A stretch of 5,510 bases of DNA from Bacteroidales bacterium (lineage in GTDB: Bacteria; Bacteroidota; Bacteroidia; Bacteroidales; UBA932): positions 1-5,510 of the forward strand of contig JAGABD010000042.1 of NCBI GenBank assembly GCA_017614795.1, read 5' to 3'. Below are positions 5,175 through 5,510 of the stretch, in pieces; within the stretch, counting starts at the first letter, position 1; every line of letters starts with the position of its first letter. The notes beneath the pieces are model-generated. The model did no database searches, was not told the origin of the DNA, and saw only the letters and a program-made list of their open reading frames with translations. The translations under genes and the position numbers were made by a program.

Positions 5175-5510
5175 ATGGCAAAAGAAGTTTTCAAGCGGGA
5201 TAAACCGCATGTCAACATTGGCACGATCGGCCACGTTGACCATGGCAAGACCACTCTGACCGCAGCTATCACCAAGGTGCTCGCTGCCAAGGGTCTGAGC
5301 GAAGTCAAGTCTTTCGATCAGATTGATAACGCCCCTGAAGAGAAGGAGCGTGGTATCACCATCAACACCGCTCACGTCGAGTATCAGACCGCCAATCGCC
5401 ACTATGCGCATGTCGATTGCCCGGGCCACGCCGACTACGTGAAGAACATGGTTACCGGTGCTGCCCAGATGGACGGTGCGATCCTCGTGGTCGCCGCCAC
5501 CGACGGCCCG
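5175..5510 (+). CDS. tuf: Elongation factor Tu, N-terminal part (truncated by the window end)
   Basis: EF-Tu carries aminoacyl-tRNA to the ribosomal A site and hydrolyses GTP on correct codon match. The 112 residues present cover the first half of the GTPase domain and match the family from the first residues on ([20 protein letters not shown]). Motifs are the G1/P-loop GHVDHGKT (19-26), switch I RGITIN (59-64) with Mg-binding Thr62, and G3 DCPGH (81-85) with catalytic His85. NKxD and domains II-III lie beyond the window. The ATG at 5175 is fixed by this homology. The leader is AT-rich with no Shine-Dalgarno sequence. The gene lies 57 bases after tRNA-Thr(GGU) and is probably co-transcribed with the four tRNAs. 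No residue is missing in the visible part, and the frame is open to the edge. Confidence 0.98.
   Translation, partial: MAKEVFKRDKPHVNIGTIGHVDHGKTTLTAAITKVLAAKGLSEVKSFDQIDNAPEEKERGITINTAHVEYQTANRHYAHVDCPGHADYVKNMVTGAAQMDGAILVVAATDGP

Overview
The window reads as ordinary chromosomal DNA from a GC-rich member of the Bacteroidota, most likely Bacteroidales. Three things support this. The -7 box TATCTTTG, which fits the Bacteroidota consensus TAnnTTTG, appears in two intergenic positions. The start codons lack clear Shine-Dalgarno sequences. A Thr-Tyr-Gly-Thr tRNA cluster lies directly upstream of the EF-Tu gene, an arrangement I associate with Bacteroidales. The genus cannot be named from this sequence alone. 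All genes lie on the + strand.

Layout: bases 1-45 are the last 14 codons and stop of a gene whose product ends in DDLPF, almost certainly single-stranded DNA-binding protein (ssb). After 25 bases come two overlapping genes (71-1465 and 1458-2810) for paralogous 12-helix major facilitator transporters. Their conserved blocks resemble animal MFSD1, so peptide-like substrates are a guess worth testing. Next is a complete dxs (2833-4704) for 1-deoxy-D-xylulose-5-phosphate synthase, the entry step of the MEP isoprenoid pathway. A -7 box sits only 9 bases before its ATG, so its mRNA is probably leaderless or nearly so.

The stretch 4705-5174 holds no protein gene. It carries a strong promoter whose -33 element lies inside the last codons of dxs, four tRNA genes (Thr-UGU, Tyr-GUA, Gly-UCC, Thr-GGU) separated by small hairpins, and a short AT-rich leader with a direct repeat and a possible second -7 box. 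The window ends inside tuf (from 5175), 112 codons into the GTPase domain.

The genes fall into separate transcription units: a transporter pair possibly read through from ssb, dxs on its own promoter, and a tRNA-tuf translation unit. I see no mobile element, CRISPR array, phage gene or defence system, and no convincing undescribed system. The points most worth a second look are the leaderless dxs start, unpaired positions in both tRNA-Thr genes, the intergenic inverted repeats around the tRNAs, and the tandem MFSD1-like transporters, one of which has charged residues in a predicted membrane helix.
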